64,000 nucleotides of DNA from Macrosoma leucophasiata (taxonomy: Eukaryota > Arthropoda > Insecta > Lepidoptera > Hedylidae). This document shows, piece after piece, positions 10,769 through 20,937 of this stretch. The stretch's first letter is position 1. Each line of letters starts with the position of its first letter. The stretch is taken from NCBI GenBank assembly GCA_036365455.1, contig JAWQUS010000030.1, positions 744,001-808,000 on the forward strand, written 5' to 3'. Below the pieces are notes generated by a model. It saw only the letters and a program-made list of their open reading frames with translations. It made no database searches and was not told the DNA's origin. The position numbers and the translations under genes are program-made.

Positions 10769-11004
10769 CAAATTTTTCTTTCCATTTTTCTTTAAAAATA
10801 AAAATATATTTTCACAAGCATGTGTTAAGGCGAAATAATATAAAAACAATTATTAAGGGTAAGAGCGGCTTCTTTACGATGTTCAATAAACTGAAAAGTC
10901 TATTATATCGGTTGCCTAACTAGCATAGTTGGTAATAGATGGCGCTACTGCTACCATAAAGCAATGCAATAGATGTGAAGGAAAGATTTGAAAAATCGGG
11001 CAGG

Positions 11005-11078
11005 GCTTCAGTAGCTCAATTGGAAGAGCGGCTGGACTAGATTCCCAGTAGGTCGCGAGTTCGAGCCTCGCCTGAAGT
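11005..11078 (+). tRNA. tRNA-like sequence in copy c (second forward unit)
   Basis: 310 bp after the previous unit and identical to it through the cloverleaf. Confidence 0.45.
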
Positions 11079-11597
11079 CAAATTTTTCTTTCCATTTTTC
11101 TTTAAAAATAAAAATACTTAATTGTAATTCAGATATGTGTGTATACGATGGGACTAACGTGTATTTAATTATAAAAGTCCCAAAAAATAAATTAGATTAA
11201 AAAAAAAAATCACGAGTGTGTCGAGTAGGGTCGCCTACCTGATACTCAGAATATCCAAGAGATATTCCATGAAGGTCATCCAGGTCTACGCACCGACCTC
11301 GGCACATCCGGACGACGAGGTGGACTATGTATGAGGACATCAGTATTTCACTTATTTCACTGTGTGTTTCAACGTATTTCACTGTTGTTATGGGAGACTT
11401 CAACGCAAAACTGGGCAAGGGATGCGATAATGAGCTGAGAGTGGGGCAATTTGGATGTGGGCATCGGAACCCTAGGGGCCAGAGGCTGGCCAACTTTCTG
11501 GAGAAGGAGGAACTATTCATGATGAACTCCTTTTTCAAGAAGCCATGAAGATCAAATTTCAAATTCCATCCATCAAATTCCAATCCAATGAAGATCG

Positions 11598-11667
11598 TTC
11601 TACAATTTAGACGTTCTGGTCAGAAACGAACGCGAAAACCGACCCGTTGAGTACTGCTAACGTCCAG
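11598..11667 (-). mobile_element. LINE-4 fragment
   Basis: GTTCTACAATTTAGACGTTC and CGAAAACCGACCCGTTGAG resemble the C-terminal region of the LINE at 53495-53870. Confidence 0.5.
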
Positions 11668-11689
11668 TCTGTGTGAAAAACTTTCTCAA

Positions 11690-11880
11690 TTACCTTAGTT
11701 ACGTCACAATTATGACAGCCGGAGCATTTGTAAGACAACTGTCGTATCTACCCTCGGCACCGTTAGAACGGTGAACAATAAACTGTTTGCATCACAAACT
11801 TTGCTTTTGAAAGAGGAGACTAGATATGTGGCCCCTACCATGTGTGTTAAAGATAGCGTCAGTTTAAACCAAATTCACAA
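11690..11880 (+). repeat. About 190-bp direct repeat, copy 2
   Basis: Partner of 9446-9640. It is not long or clean enough to call an LTR pair. Confidence 0.75.
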
Positions 11881-11949
11881 ATTTCGCTAATACTATGTTT
11901 TGTTGCAACTTTTGTGTCAAAATTGACTAGATGGTTCAGTTGTTATAGT

Positions 11950-12135
11950 TGTAACACACGTTCGGATTTGGTACGGAGCGGGCAGCGAATTCTGTACGCT
12001 CCGAACTTAATCTAAGTGTGTAGAGAGTGTGTAGAAGAGTCCGGGGACATAATTATTATTAATCAAATCCGATGCGGTCCGCTCGCGTTGCTCGGCGAAT
12101 TCGGTCCGCCGGACTGAATCTGGTCGTGTGTTACT
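11950..12135. repeat. Possible MITE with GTAACACACG ends
   Basis: GTAACACACG at the left and CGTGTGTTAC at the right enclose imperfectly inverted, GC-rich arms with shared GAATTC and CGGATTTG-like words. No clear target duplication. Confidence 0.4.
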
Positions 12136-12835
12136 TACCACTATTAGTTTGACCCATAATGAAAAATAAAGATTGTTATCTCTTTCATTTTCTACAATAT
12201 CTGTTCTTCAGTGAAGTCTACTATATAGAAACAAAGATCTCAATGCGATAATGAATATCAGCCACAGAATAATTTCATGTCTCCATAAGTAAACACATTT
12301 ATTAATAACACTTGGTCTTAAAACTTAATCTAAATACCACTTTTGATGAAGTCTTACTGTGTACTTTATATGCATTTCATTCGCACATGTTATTGTGAAA
12401 AATACAATTAAATCTAACAAAGAATAATAATTGTTGAAAAACTACTTCAAATCTCAAGTAGTTTTTCATTTCAATTTGAACCGATAGTAGTGGTAACAGG
12501 TTGAAGAGTTCTCTCCCGCGTCACAAACCGTCGCTCGCAAAAAGAACTCGTATGTGTTACATGCGATTGTGGTTTTGTTATCTCCCCCTACTTTAATGCG
12601 TCTCAAAGATACGATTGCTTCGATTGCAACTTTTACAGCTTGCATTCAAATGGAAATAAATTAAAATTTTTGGAGATAAAGTTGGTCTGCGGTGTGTTTT
12701 TTTTTTCAGATGGCGAATTGATGATAAGTAATTTTGTGGCCTTTAGAAGTCTAAATCAAACCATAGATTTCAATGTAGATGCCTTGCCACTCTTGAAGTC
12801 TAAGGTGTATTGCGCACCTAGGTGCAGGTCAGGCA
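12136..12835. other. No gene; one short perfect hairpin
   Basis: 12435-12447 pairs with 12456-12468 (TGAAAAACTACTT, 8-nt loop). Otherwise AT-rich and unassigned. Confidence 0.45.
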
Positions 12836-12945
12836 TTGGTGCCGGAAATTATTGGACCGTACCTGAACGGAACACTGAACATAAGCATCAAGTAGATTTG
12901 GCGGTGCCTACGTCCTTGAGCTTTATCATCGGAGCTCTAACACCA
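12836..12945 (-). repeat. Rep-A relic
   Basis: GTGCCGGAAATTATTGG, GAACGGAACACTGAACAT, GGCGGTGCCTACG and GGAGCTCTAACACCAGTA follow Rep-A order on the minus strand with internal deletions. It underlies the second half of a 113-codon plus-strand ORF, which I therefore do not call as a gene. Confidence 0.65.
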
Positions 12946-12949
12946 GTAT

Positions 12950-13460
12950 TACTTTTCTATGTTACCAATATATATTTATAAAAATACTCTTTAAATAAAT
13001 ATGATTGAAAAGCTTTGAAAAATGAAAATATGACCAAACCTCCGAAGTCCAGGAAATAAAGTAAAAGACACGAAAACATTTCTCCAATCAATTTCATCAT
13101 ACCAGAAAGATACGTCGCATAAAATATAAAATACCCATTACTGAACGTATCGCTGAGCGCAGTAATATTTCTCTCCTGACGTATCGAAGTCGAAATTTAA
13201 TTAAATCGAACCGAAAGAAAACGCTCGAACGTCTTTATACCGAAGGACCAACTTTCTGGAACATTCCAATGATACGGAGTGCTCTCGAAGATTCGAGATT
13301 AAAAAACGCTTTAAAATATTCCGACATCCAATTGAAACGAACTTGAGATGCAGTTCAACATTGCAAGAAGCTACATTATACTAAAGGGATAAGAATAATA
13401 CTACTTTTAAGTTTTTGTTAGCATTAGCCATTGTGATTTCTTATAATTAGTTATGCATGT
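12950..13460. other. No recognised feature
   Basis: AT-rich, with scattered short ORFs; no family assigned. Confidence 0.4.
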
Positions 13461-13462
13461 AC

Positions 13463-13772
13463 CATCATCATCATTTCAGCCTGAAGAGGTCCACTTTTGA
13501 ATGTAATGAAGGTGGAAAACAAACATACAGTTCACATTCATGTTAAGTGATGAAGTAAAAGTGTGATGACTGCAGCCTATATACACCCACACAAAGACCA
13601 GAGGTCACAATGCAAATGCGTTTCCACCACTGAGTTATTATGTCTCTGTGATCGTTTTTACGGGGCTATACATTACGATGTGACTGGAACACGATAGTGC
13701 TGAATACTATCATTTAGCAGCAGATAGAGGTAATGTGGTGGTGTCTACGTCTAGAGCTCTACCACCAGTAAA
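13463..13772 (-). repeat. RTE 3' tip joined to a diverged Rep-A copy
   Basis: CATCATCATCATTTCAGCC at 13466-13486 is the RTE 3' tail; from about 13505 a minus-strand Rep-A copy follows to CTACCACCAGTAA. Confidence 0.65.
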
Positions 13773-13910
13773 TTTTATTGGATTAAAGTTATCTTAGAAG
13801 TTGTCAATAAAAAAATATTTTAATTCAAACCATGCAAAACTTGTTGCTCACAACGATTATGGGACGGTCTTGATATATATATTTTTTTTAATTGCTTATG
13901 TTTTTTTTTC

Positions 13911-14033
13911 ACAGCCTCACACTAGGTAAAAACTTGTGTCGTGGGTGCCGTTGTACACACACAATATATACCCAAACACCCAGCCCTGAAACAAATATCT
14001 GTAGGCCATAAAAATATTTGGCAGAACGATGCT
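13911..14033 (-). repeat. SINE-C 3' part
   Basis: ACAGCCTCACACTAGGTA, GTGTCGTGGGTGCCGTTGTA and ATCTGTAGGCCATA match the tail of the tRNA-headed SINE at 58601-58793. The head is lost. Confidence 0.65.
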
Positions 14034-14366
14034 TGCCGTGTCAGCTATTATATATTTGATCTAAAAGTTATGCCCGCATTTAACAAAATGCTCAGTTGAG
14101 TTACTTTCCTCTCACCTAGTTAACATACAACGACATTAACTATAGAGTTTACTCCGGACATTAAACTTTGAAGATTTAGTGCCAGACCAAGTTTTACAGA
14201 CTTAGGTTATCCACTTCCGATTATCCAATAAATATGGAAGACGCAAGACATTAACTACTTCAGAATAGCTTATATGGATGGTTACTAAGTTGGCTTCATT
14301 TTACCGATTTTAAAAAAAGGTACTTACCGTTTTGGTATGTTTATTTTTAATGTACGTATCTTTAAC
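14034..14366. other. No recognised feature
   Basis: Nothing beyond AT-rich DNA is apparent. Confidence 0.4.
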
Positions 14367-14368
14367 GC

Positions 14369-14726
14369 AACTGCTGGTAGAGCTTCATTTTCAGAGTTTG
14401 AGGGCGTACACACCATCGCATTGCCTTCTTACTATAATTAAGGTGGCAAAAAAGCACGCAGTTCACATTGATGTTAAGTGGTGACTGCAGCCTGTAGACA
14501 CTTACACAAATACTAGAGGTCAAAATGCAAATGCGTTGCCACCCATACGAGGCCATACATAACCATCTTACCGGAACACTATAATTCTGAACACCACCAT
14601 TTGGCAGATAGATTAGGTAATCCGATGGTGTCAAGCCTTCGAGCTCCTACACTGAAACTCTACCATCAGTAAAACCTAATCCAAATGGCAGTATTCAGCA
14701 CTATCGTGTTCTGGTGACATGGTAAT
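14369..14726 (+). repeat. Rep-A copy (plus) interrupted by a Rep-A copy (minus)
   Basis: 14369-14428 is the 5' part (CTGGTAGAGCTTC...CATCGCATTGCC) and 14682-14726 resumes with AAATGGCAGTATTCAGCACT. Between them sits a minus-strand copy at 14438-14672. One member of the family landed in another. Confidence 0.65.
14438..14672 (-). repeat. Rep-A copy nested in Rep-A
   Basis: Runs from GGTGGCAAAAAAGCACGCAG to CTCTACCATCAGTAA on the minus strand. Confidence 0.65.
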
Positions 14727-14729
14727 ACC

Positions 14730-14975
14730 GTATGCTGTTCCAGAAATTGAACTGGCATCCTCAGTCTACCACTAAACCAGGAAGGCACTAATGATACATC
14801 AGCCAACAACGTACGCAATTGCAACGAAAACACATCGAATGAACGAGGCAAGTTGCGCCACAGTTGGGTTTGACTTGCCAACTTCCATACACATGGAAAT
14901 TGTGCCCGCTCACAATTTTGGCGACACAGGGGTTTAGAAATCAGATAGGCACGTGTAATTTTACTGACCACATAA
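14730..14975. other. Unassigned sequence with a minus-strand ORF
   Basis: A minus-strand frame is open here, with several Cys and Trp residues. The part to the left lies in Rep-A, so the frame spans different origins. I do not recognise a domain; an eroded transposon segment is the likeliest source. Confidence 0.2.
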
Positions 14976-14980
14976 TTTTT

Positions 14981-15597
14981 AGGGTTTTGTACCTTAAAAC
15001 GAAAAAAGGAACCCTTATAGGATCACTCGTACGTCTGTCTGTCTGTCCGTCTGTCACAGCCAATTTGCTACTACTAAACCGATTGAGTTGAAATTTGATG
15101 AATATATGTAAATTGGTGACCCAAAGATGAACGTCAAGTAAAATAATAAATTTTAAACAGGGGGGCCACTTTCGGGGGGTAAATCAGAAAATTAAAAAAA
15201 AAATCGTAAACTGTATCGTGTGACATATCAAATGAAAGAAGTTGTTGTCAGCATCTCAGATATACATTTTTTTTATAATTTTTGCATGAACAAATTTGAA
15301 GTTATTTAAGAAAAACGACGAAAATTTACCATTCCATTTTATATCTCCGAAAGTACTGAACTTAAAATTTTGAAAAAAATGTGGAAAATAGTTCTTTGCC
15401 TATAGATTACTGGAAAACCTATAAGAAGTTTGAGTGTTCAAATTAAATCGAAAATTCTTAATAATATAACCCCCCCTGCCGGTACCACCGTAACCGCTAT
15501 GTCCCTGCATTTTAAATCTGTTATATTTTCGAAAATATTTATTTAAATTACGGAACCCTCACCACACGAGTCGAACTCGCACTTGTCCGGTTTTTTA
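14981..15597 (-). repeat. Rep-G copy
   Basis: From AGGGTTTTGTACC, through GTCTGTCTGTCTGTCC, to CGAACTCGCACTTGTCCGG. Full length and opposite in orientation to the copy at 1416-2065. Confidence 0.75.
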
Positions 15598-15601
15598 TTC
15601 A

Positions 15602-15715
15602 TGCCCCGGCAAACTTCGTATTGCCTCAGAATTATGTAAATAATGAGTCAAAGGTTTGATAAGTACGAACTATTATTATGGGAAAATTAAATTGTTGTTT
15701 TTACTACCTTTTACT
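15602..15715 (-). mobile_element. Helitron fragment
   Basis: CCCGGCAAACTTCGTATTGCC and CAAAGGTTTGATAAGTACG match the 3' part of the Helitron at 4223-4477; the CTAG terminus is lost. Confidence 0.55.
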
Positions 15716-16524
15716 ATTTACCTTACAATGTTTTTTATATTTGCTCATCATTGAAACCTTTTTTTGGTTTCTGTAACTCTTCTGTAATCGCCCCTTATCA
15801 ATAAAGTTTTTTGGAAAAATATTTAAAGTGCTAACACTCGATTTTTATTGTCTTATTATACGAGTATGTATTGATTCACAAGAAGGGAAATGAGAGATGG
15901 TCACTGTCTTGTATACATATTTGAATGCATGTATTTACCTTTGCGTACCCCCTAGGGCTTGGAGAAGTAAATGTACGTTTTTGATCAAAACGGTGAAAAA
16001 AAATCATTGTTCTCATACGGCGTTCACGCTTCCAATTTAGTCCCGTATATTTCACAACCCAAAATCATTCTGCGCAAGAATATCGGTGACTCTAACGAGC
16101 CTCTCGTCTGTTTCCAACTAAATTATGAAACTTGAAGAGTAAATTCCGGTTGCCACCAGTGTTTGTGGAATATTTTTTATACATTTCCATATGTATAGGC
16201 TTAACTTTTTGACGAGTTGGCTTATGGGGTCCATATAAATAGCTTATTACAATAGCGGTATATTTCTTCGTGAAGCAATTTTTCTAGCTAATACTCTGCA
16301 TGGTTTTTATACTTGTTTTTTATTTATTTTTGGTTTCATAATTTTATAGATGCTTAGAAAAAAAGGCTGTAAAACACTTGTTGCTTTCTGTTTTATATTT
16401 TTGTACCATATTTTGTAACTACCTCATTAGTCTGGTTTAGTCCAGGCTTCGTTACCCGGGTAGGAGGCCAACAGAGACAACGGTGTGACATATTTTATCT
16501 CTGTTTCCATTGAGGTTTCTCCAT
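15716..16524. other. No gene; decayed SINE-B tail piece
   Basis: About 15905-15985 keeps TGAATGCATGTATTTACC and other SINE-B tail words. The rest is AT-rich and unassigned. Confidence 0.4.
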
Positions 16525-17112
16525 TTTTAGGGTTCCGTACCATAAAAGGAAAAAAGGAACCCTTATAGGATCACTCGTGCGTCTGTCTGTCTGTCTGTCC
16601 GTCTGTCACAGCCAATTTGTTCCGAAACTACTCGACCGATTGAGTTGAAATTTGATGAATATATGTAAATTGGTGACCCAAAGATGAACACGTCAAGTAA
16701 AATAATAAATTTTAAACAGGGGTGGTAAATCAGAAAATTTAAAAAAAATGAAAGAAGTTGTTCTCAGCATCTCAGATATATTTTTTTTATAATTTTTGCA
16801 TAAACGAATTTGAAGTTATTTAAGAAAAACGACGAAAATTGACCATCCCCGACCGCCGATCACCGAAACTACTGAACTTAAAATTTTGAAAAAAATGTGG
16901 AAAATAGTTCTTTGCCTATAGATTACTGAAAAACCTATAAGAAGTTTGAGTATTAAAATTAAATCGAAAATTCTTAATAATATAACCCCCCTGCCGGTAC
17001 CACTGTAACCGCTATGTCCCTGCATTTTAAATCTGTAATATTTTCGAAAATATTTATTTAAATTACGGAACCCTCACCACGCGAGTCGAACTCGCACTTG
17101 CCCGGTTTTTTT
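16525..17112 (-). repeat. Rep-G copy with internal deletions
   Basis: Same ends as the previous copy (TTAGGGTTCCGTACC to CGCACTTGCCCGGTT). About 70 bp around the G-run and the ATCGTAAACTG segment are missing. Confidence 0.75.
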
Positions 17113-17127
17113 AAGTTTTTCAGTACT

Positions 17128-17395
17128 ACAACCTCACCGACTGGACACCTGGCGGTGCTCAATGGAGCGGTTTTCACGTTCCTGCCCAGAATGTGTAAAT
17201 TATGGAACGAACTTCCCTCTGAGGTGCTCCTTAGGTGCTACAATATGGGGTTCTTCAAAAATGGCGTCAAAAGAGTCCTTCAGTTCTGGCAGCGCGTTGG
17301 CAACTCCCCTGGTGTTGCAAATGTTCATAGGCGACGGTGACCACTTTCCATCAGGTGGCCCGTTTGCTTGTCTGTCAAGATTTATTGTTTTAAAC
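17128..17395 (+). mobile_element. LINE-4 C-terminal fragment
   Basis: The frame reads FLPRMCKLWNELPSEV, then RCYNMGFFKNGVKRVL and GNSPGVANVHRRR before a stop at 17340, followed by a short 3' UTR (CCATCAGGTGGCCC). This is the tail typical of CR1/Jockey-type non-LTR retrotransposons (clade uncertain). A second copy on the minus strand at 53495-53870 is nearly the same. Too short to be functional. Confidence 0.7.
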
Positions 17396-17548
17396 TTTCA
17401 CGATTTGTATTCCCCGTATTGTATTTGTATACCTCGACACTCGGCGTTACGTCGAGTGTCGAGGTAAATACTTCGATTAAAATAGTACGCGATAAAGTCC
17501 CGTTTACAATATAAAAAGTGTCAAGATTCAGACAAAAAAAAATACGAG

Positions 17549-17695
17549 TTTGGTAATGTGCCCGGAGATGTCAACAAGCTAGCCACCTATTTACATGGGC
17601 TAAAACGTAACCGGCGAACCGAGAGTGTTTGCACGTACTTATCGTTGTATGTACGCATTTACCTCTGCTTATCCACTGTGGGTTGCCAAAAGGAA
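17549..17695 (+). repeat. SINE-B 3' fragment
   Basis: GTAATGTGCCCGGAGATGTC, GGGCTAAAACGTAACCGGCG and the tail up to a decayed TACCTCTGC. Confidence 0.7.
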
Positions 17696-18233
17696 CTTTT
17701 ATAAACCCCAATATATTCAGAAAATCCCACTAACTATAAAAATATACGTCAGTTTAGTAAATTTGGTAAAATAAAGATAAAAAAAACGAGATAATACTCA
17801 ATGGTAAAACTAAAAAAGCCGCTGTTCCATCCAATTATGAAAACCGTCTAAAATGTTTTGTCTGCCTGCACACAAATAATAAAAAACGTGTTTGCACAGG
17901 TACCTAATTAATTTACCTTTCTTCGTGTAATGCACGTGTTACGGGACAATTTATGCGCGGCGTGACAGCGGTCTCGTTCCCGCACCGTCCCGCTCTCGTC
18001 CCGCGCCTGTCCCGCGCCCGTAAATTAATCGTTGCAGCGCTCATTGCTTTAAATTGATGCTAATGTGTGTGTAATTTATTTTGTGTTATTTTGCTTGGCG
18101 TTTTAAACTAACCCCCTTATTCATAAACGTATTATAACTAAAGTGTTGCTAATCTCTCCCTTGTCTTTTACTATCCTGCACATTTGACCATGCAACTGAC
18201 AAGGACAAAGCATTCTATAGCTAAAACGTATCT
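17696..18233. other. No gene; GC-rich TCCCGC cluster
   Basis: 17940-18030 stands out: GTCCCGC-type words occur repeatedly within about 90 bp in otherwise AT-rich DNA. CTTATTCATAAACG at about 18117 is a repeat-end motif also seen near 28128. Confidence 0.4.
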
Positions 18234-18244
18234 AATGTACGCCT

Positions 18245-20548
18245 CATCATCATCATCATTTCAGCCAAAAGACGTCCACTGCTGGACAAAGGCCTCCCCC
18301 AAAGAATGCCACAACGAACGGTCCTGGGCCGCCCTCATCCAACGATTGCCCGCGACCTTCACCAGGTCGTCGGTCCACCTCGTGGGGGGCCTGCCTACGC
18401 TTCGTCTTCCGGTACGCGGTCGCCACTCTAGAACTCTTCTACCCCAACGGCCGTCAGTTCTGCGAGCTATGTGCCCTGCCCACTGCCACTTGAGTTTCGC
18501 TATTCGATGGGCTATGTCGGTTACTTTGGTCCTCATGCGGATCTCCTCATTTCTGATTCGATCTCGCAGAGTAACTCCGAGCATAGCCCTCTCCATCGCT
18601 CTCTGAGTGACCTTGAGCCTTCTTATGAGGCCCATAGTGAGCGACCACGTTTCTGTTCCGTATGTCATCACTGGCAACACACACTGGTCAAAGACCTTCT
18701 TCTTCAGACACTGCGGTAAATTGGACGAGAAGATATAACGCAGCTTCCCGAACGCTGCCCATCCGAGTTGGATTCGGCGATTGACCTCTTTCTCGAAGTT
18801 GGACCTACCTAACTGGACCGTTTGTCCCAGGTATACGTAATCGTCAACAACTTCGAGTGTAGTACCCTCGACCATAACAGGAGTGGGCGTAACAAGGACA
18901 TTCGACATAATCTTCGTCTTGTCCATGTTCATTTTAAGGCCCACTCGTTGGGAGGCCCTACTGAGGCCATTGAGCATTGTGCCAAGGTCTTCCAGGGTCT
19001 CAGCCATGACTACGATATCATCCGCAAATCGGAGGTGGGAGATGTACTCGCCGTTAATGTTGATGCCGAGTCCGTTCCAGTCCAGAAGCTTGAAGACATC
19101 TTCCAATGCAGCGGTGAACAGTTTCGGAGATATGACATCTCCCTGTCTCACACCTCGCTGCAGTTGGATAGGTTTCGAGTTCTGGTCCTGAAGGCGAACC
19201 GACATAGTGGCGTTTTCGTACAAGCTCCTTAGCACCTCGATGTATCGGTAGTCGACTTGGCACCTCTGGAGTGACTGTAGCACAGCCCAAATCTCGACCG
19301 AATCGAAGGCTTTCTCATAGTCCACAAACGCTAGACAGAGGGGCTGGTTATACTCTTCTGTCTTCTGTATAACCTGCCGCAGCGTGTGTATGTGGTCTAT
19401 GGTGCTAAAACCTTTACGGAACCCGGCTTGTTCGGGAGGCTGGAAGTCGTCGAGTCTGCGAGATAGACGGTTCGTAACCACTCTCGAAAACAGCTTGTAG
19501 ACGTGACTTAGAAGTGCGATGGGCCTATAATTTTTAAGAAGGGTATTGTCGCCTTTCTTAAAGAACAGTACCACCACACTTCTGTGCCACGCCTGTGGCG
19601 TTTTTCCCTCGGATATGACGGAATTGAACATCAACTGAAGAGCTTCTAATACTGGCCTTCCGCCCGCTTTCAGGAGTTCAGCAGTGATTCCGTCATCACC
19701 CGGCGCTCTGTTGTTTTTGAGCTGTTTGAGAGCCGTGCTAATCTCGTCGAGACTGACGTCCGGGATATCTTCGGTGTAGTGTCGGGTCAGTCCGGCTCTA
19801 GGATCTGCTGCCGGACTGTTAACAGGTGGTCGTGCTGTCGTGTATAACTGTCCGTAAAACCGTTCGATCTCTTCTGCAAGCTCAGGTTTCGACGATACGA
19901 TTCTGTTGTCCTCTGTCTTCAGCTTAGTGAGACGGCTTTGCCCTAAGGACAGATCTTTGGCGAACACTTTAGAGCCCTTGTGCCGCTCTATGGCTGCTTT
20001 AATACTATCAGTATTAAAGTGCCGAAGGTCGCGAGTCAATGACTTCGAGATCTGTCTGTTGAGCCGCCTGTACACTAAAGCATCTTCAGAGGACTTCAGA
20101 ACCATACCGCGCCTCTCCTCCATGAGCTTGAGAGTTGGGCTGGAGATCTTTTTGGTTTTATTCGTAGGGCGGGTCTTGAAAAACTTAGAGCCCGCCGTAC
20201 GGACAGTTTCCACGAACCTGTTATTGTAATCGTCCACATCTACGCACTCACTCAGGCATTCGAAGCGATTTTGTAGCTCGAGTTGAAAGCTCTCGGGGTT
20301 TTGGATTTGGGCAGGTGCTGGGCGGAGCGTAGACTTCATTAGTCGGGATCTTTCGATCTTGACCTTTATATTCAGTGTGCCTCTTACCAATCGGTGATCA
20401 CTCCCGGTTTTTACCGAATTGATCACAGAGACATCACTGAATATATGCCGCCTCGTGGACATAATGAAGTCTATCTCATTTTTTGTCGCACCATCAGGAC
20501 TGATCCAGGTCCACTTCCGGCACTCCCGCTTCTTGAAGAAAGAAGAAA
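18245..20548 (-). mobile_element. RTE LINE, 5'-truncated copy 1
   Basis: Flanked by an 11-bp duplication AATGTACGCCT (18234-18244, 20549-20559). The 3' end on the minus strand is an ATGATG simple repeat, as is usual for RTE-clade elements. The 5' end is lost inside the endonuclease, a typical incomplete reverse-transcription product. All 2.3 kb stay in frame, so the insertion is probably young. Confidence 0.9.
18261..20548 (-). pseudogene. RTE endonuclease-reverse transcriptase, N-terminally truncated
   Basis: An open frame of about 761 codons; the first in-frame Met is at 20462 (733 residues). From the 5' side: the end of the endonuclease (WTWISPDGATKNEIDFIM, then KTGSDHRLVRGTLN), a linker, then the reverse transcriptase with FFKKGDNTLLKNYRPIALL, QAGFRKGFSTIDHI, FVDYEKAFDSV, LQRGVRQGDVISP, FADDIVVM and MNMDKTKIM, and a C-terminal region with WAGHIARRTDGRWG and GRPPTRWTDDL. 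The RT Asp residues (VDYEKAFD, FADD) are kept. The nicking half of the endonuclease is missing, so it cannot be autonomous, although the frame is undamaged. Confidence 0.9.
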
Positions 20549-20669
20549 AATGTACGCCTAATGCACCCTTATTCGGGTGTGAGTTTGTAGGTGATACTTG
20601 CTCTTCTTTAATTGATATTTAATACTAGCAAACAGACATAATATGAACACTGGTGGTCATTATAATTTT

Positions 20670-20930
20670 TTTTTAATGTTCTGGTGATGGCAAATAAGCA
20701 TGCAGTTCAGCCTATAGACACCCACACAAAGACCAAGGTCAAAATGCAGATGCGTTGGGCCAAAGATGTTATGTCCCTGTGCCGGAAATTACAGGTACAT
20801 TACCACCTGACCGAAACGCGATAGTGCTGAACACTACCATTTAGCGGCAAGTATGTACATATATTAGGTAATGCGGTGGTGCATACGCCCGCGAGCTCCG
20901 TCACTGGAGCTCTACCTACCAGTGAAAACT
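20670..20930 (-). repeat. Rep-A copy, near full length
   Basis: Poly(T) then TGGCAAATAAGCATGCAG to GGAGCTCTACCTACCAGTG on the minus strand. Confidence 0.8.
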
Positions 20931-20937
20931 CCAGCGA

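Larger units (their letters stand above)
10337..11114 (+). mobile_element. tRNA-containing tandem retroposon, copy c (inverted unit plus dimer)
   Basis: Flanked by a perfect 15-bp duplication TACTTAATTGTAATT (10322-10336, 11115-11129). Order: an inverted copy (10337-10487) including a whole tRNA-like part, then forward sequence with two tRNA-like parts 310 bp apart, ending CTTTAAAAATAAAAA. This is the same plan as copy a, with a longer inverted segment. It lies inside the retroposed poly(A) sequence, itself inside an RTE fragment. Confidence 0.88.
10279..11208 (+). mobile_element. Retroposed poly(A) sequence with nested tandem element
   Basis: Flanked by a perfect 14-bp duplication ATCACGAGTGTGTC (10265-10278, 11209-11222). 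The intact RTE reads continuously through this site. Without the inner insertion it is only about 137 bp and ends CCCAAAAAATAAATTAG plus a poly(A) run, i.e. an AATAAA signal before a tail. The source transcript is not recognised. Confidence 0.85.
9777..11547 (+). pseudogene. RTE LINE, 5' endonuclease fragment, split by nested insertions
   Basis: Covers the N-terminal 297 or so residues of the RTE protein at 58876-62028 on the plus strand: the basic leader, the endonuclease start (LVTYNTRTLRTDEKIAELEE) and VVMGDFNAKLG to SFFKK. It has in-frame stops (GDQQ became GD-stop), small deletions and a 930-bp insertion at 10279-11208. It lacks its 3' part, which is unusual because LINEs normally lose the 5' end, so the rest was probably deleted after insertion. 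Not functional. Confidence 0.85.

Noticed and set aside
2865..11078. Cluster of genuine tRNA-Ser(AGA) genes
   Set aside because: Well-paired stems, but the 19-nt anticodon arm, the missing long variable arm and the co-duplicated flanks with TSDs show a mobile unit.
2703..11114. Hammerhead-ribozyme retrozyme (small tandem circular RNA element)
   Set aside because: The tandem size fits, but I found no CTGATGA...GAAA core on either strand of the unit.
9446..11880. LTR retrotransposon with 190-bp LTRs
   Set aside because: No TG...CA ends, primer-binding site or gag/pol between the copies; the interior is RTE LINE and nested retroposons.
12640..12981. 113-codon ORF after a long pyrimidine tract plus CAG, followed by AATAAA, looking like a terminal exon
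   Set aside because: Its second half follows the order of Rep-A on the minus strand (12836-12945), so the frame is a by-product of repeat sequence.
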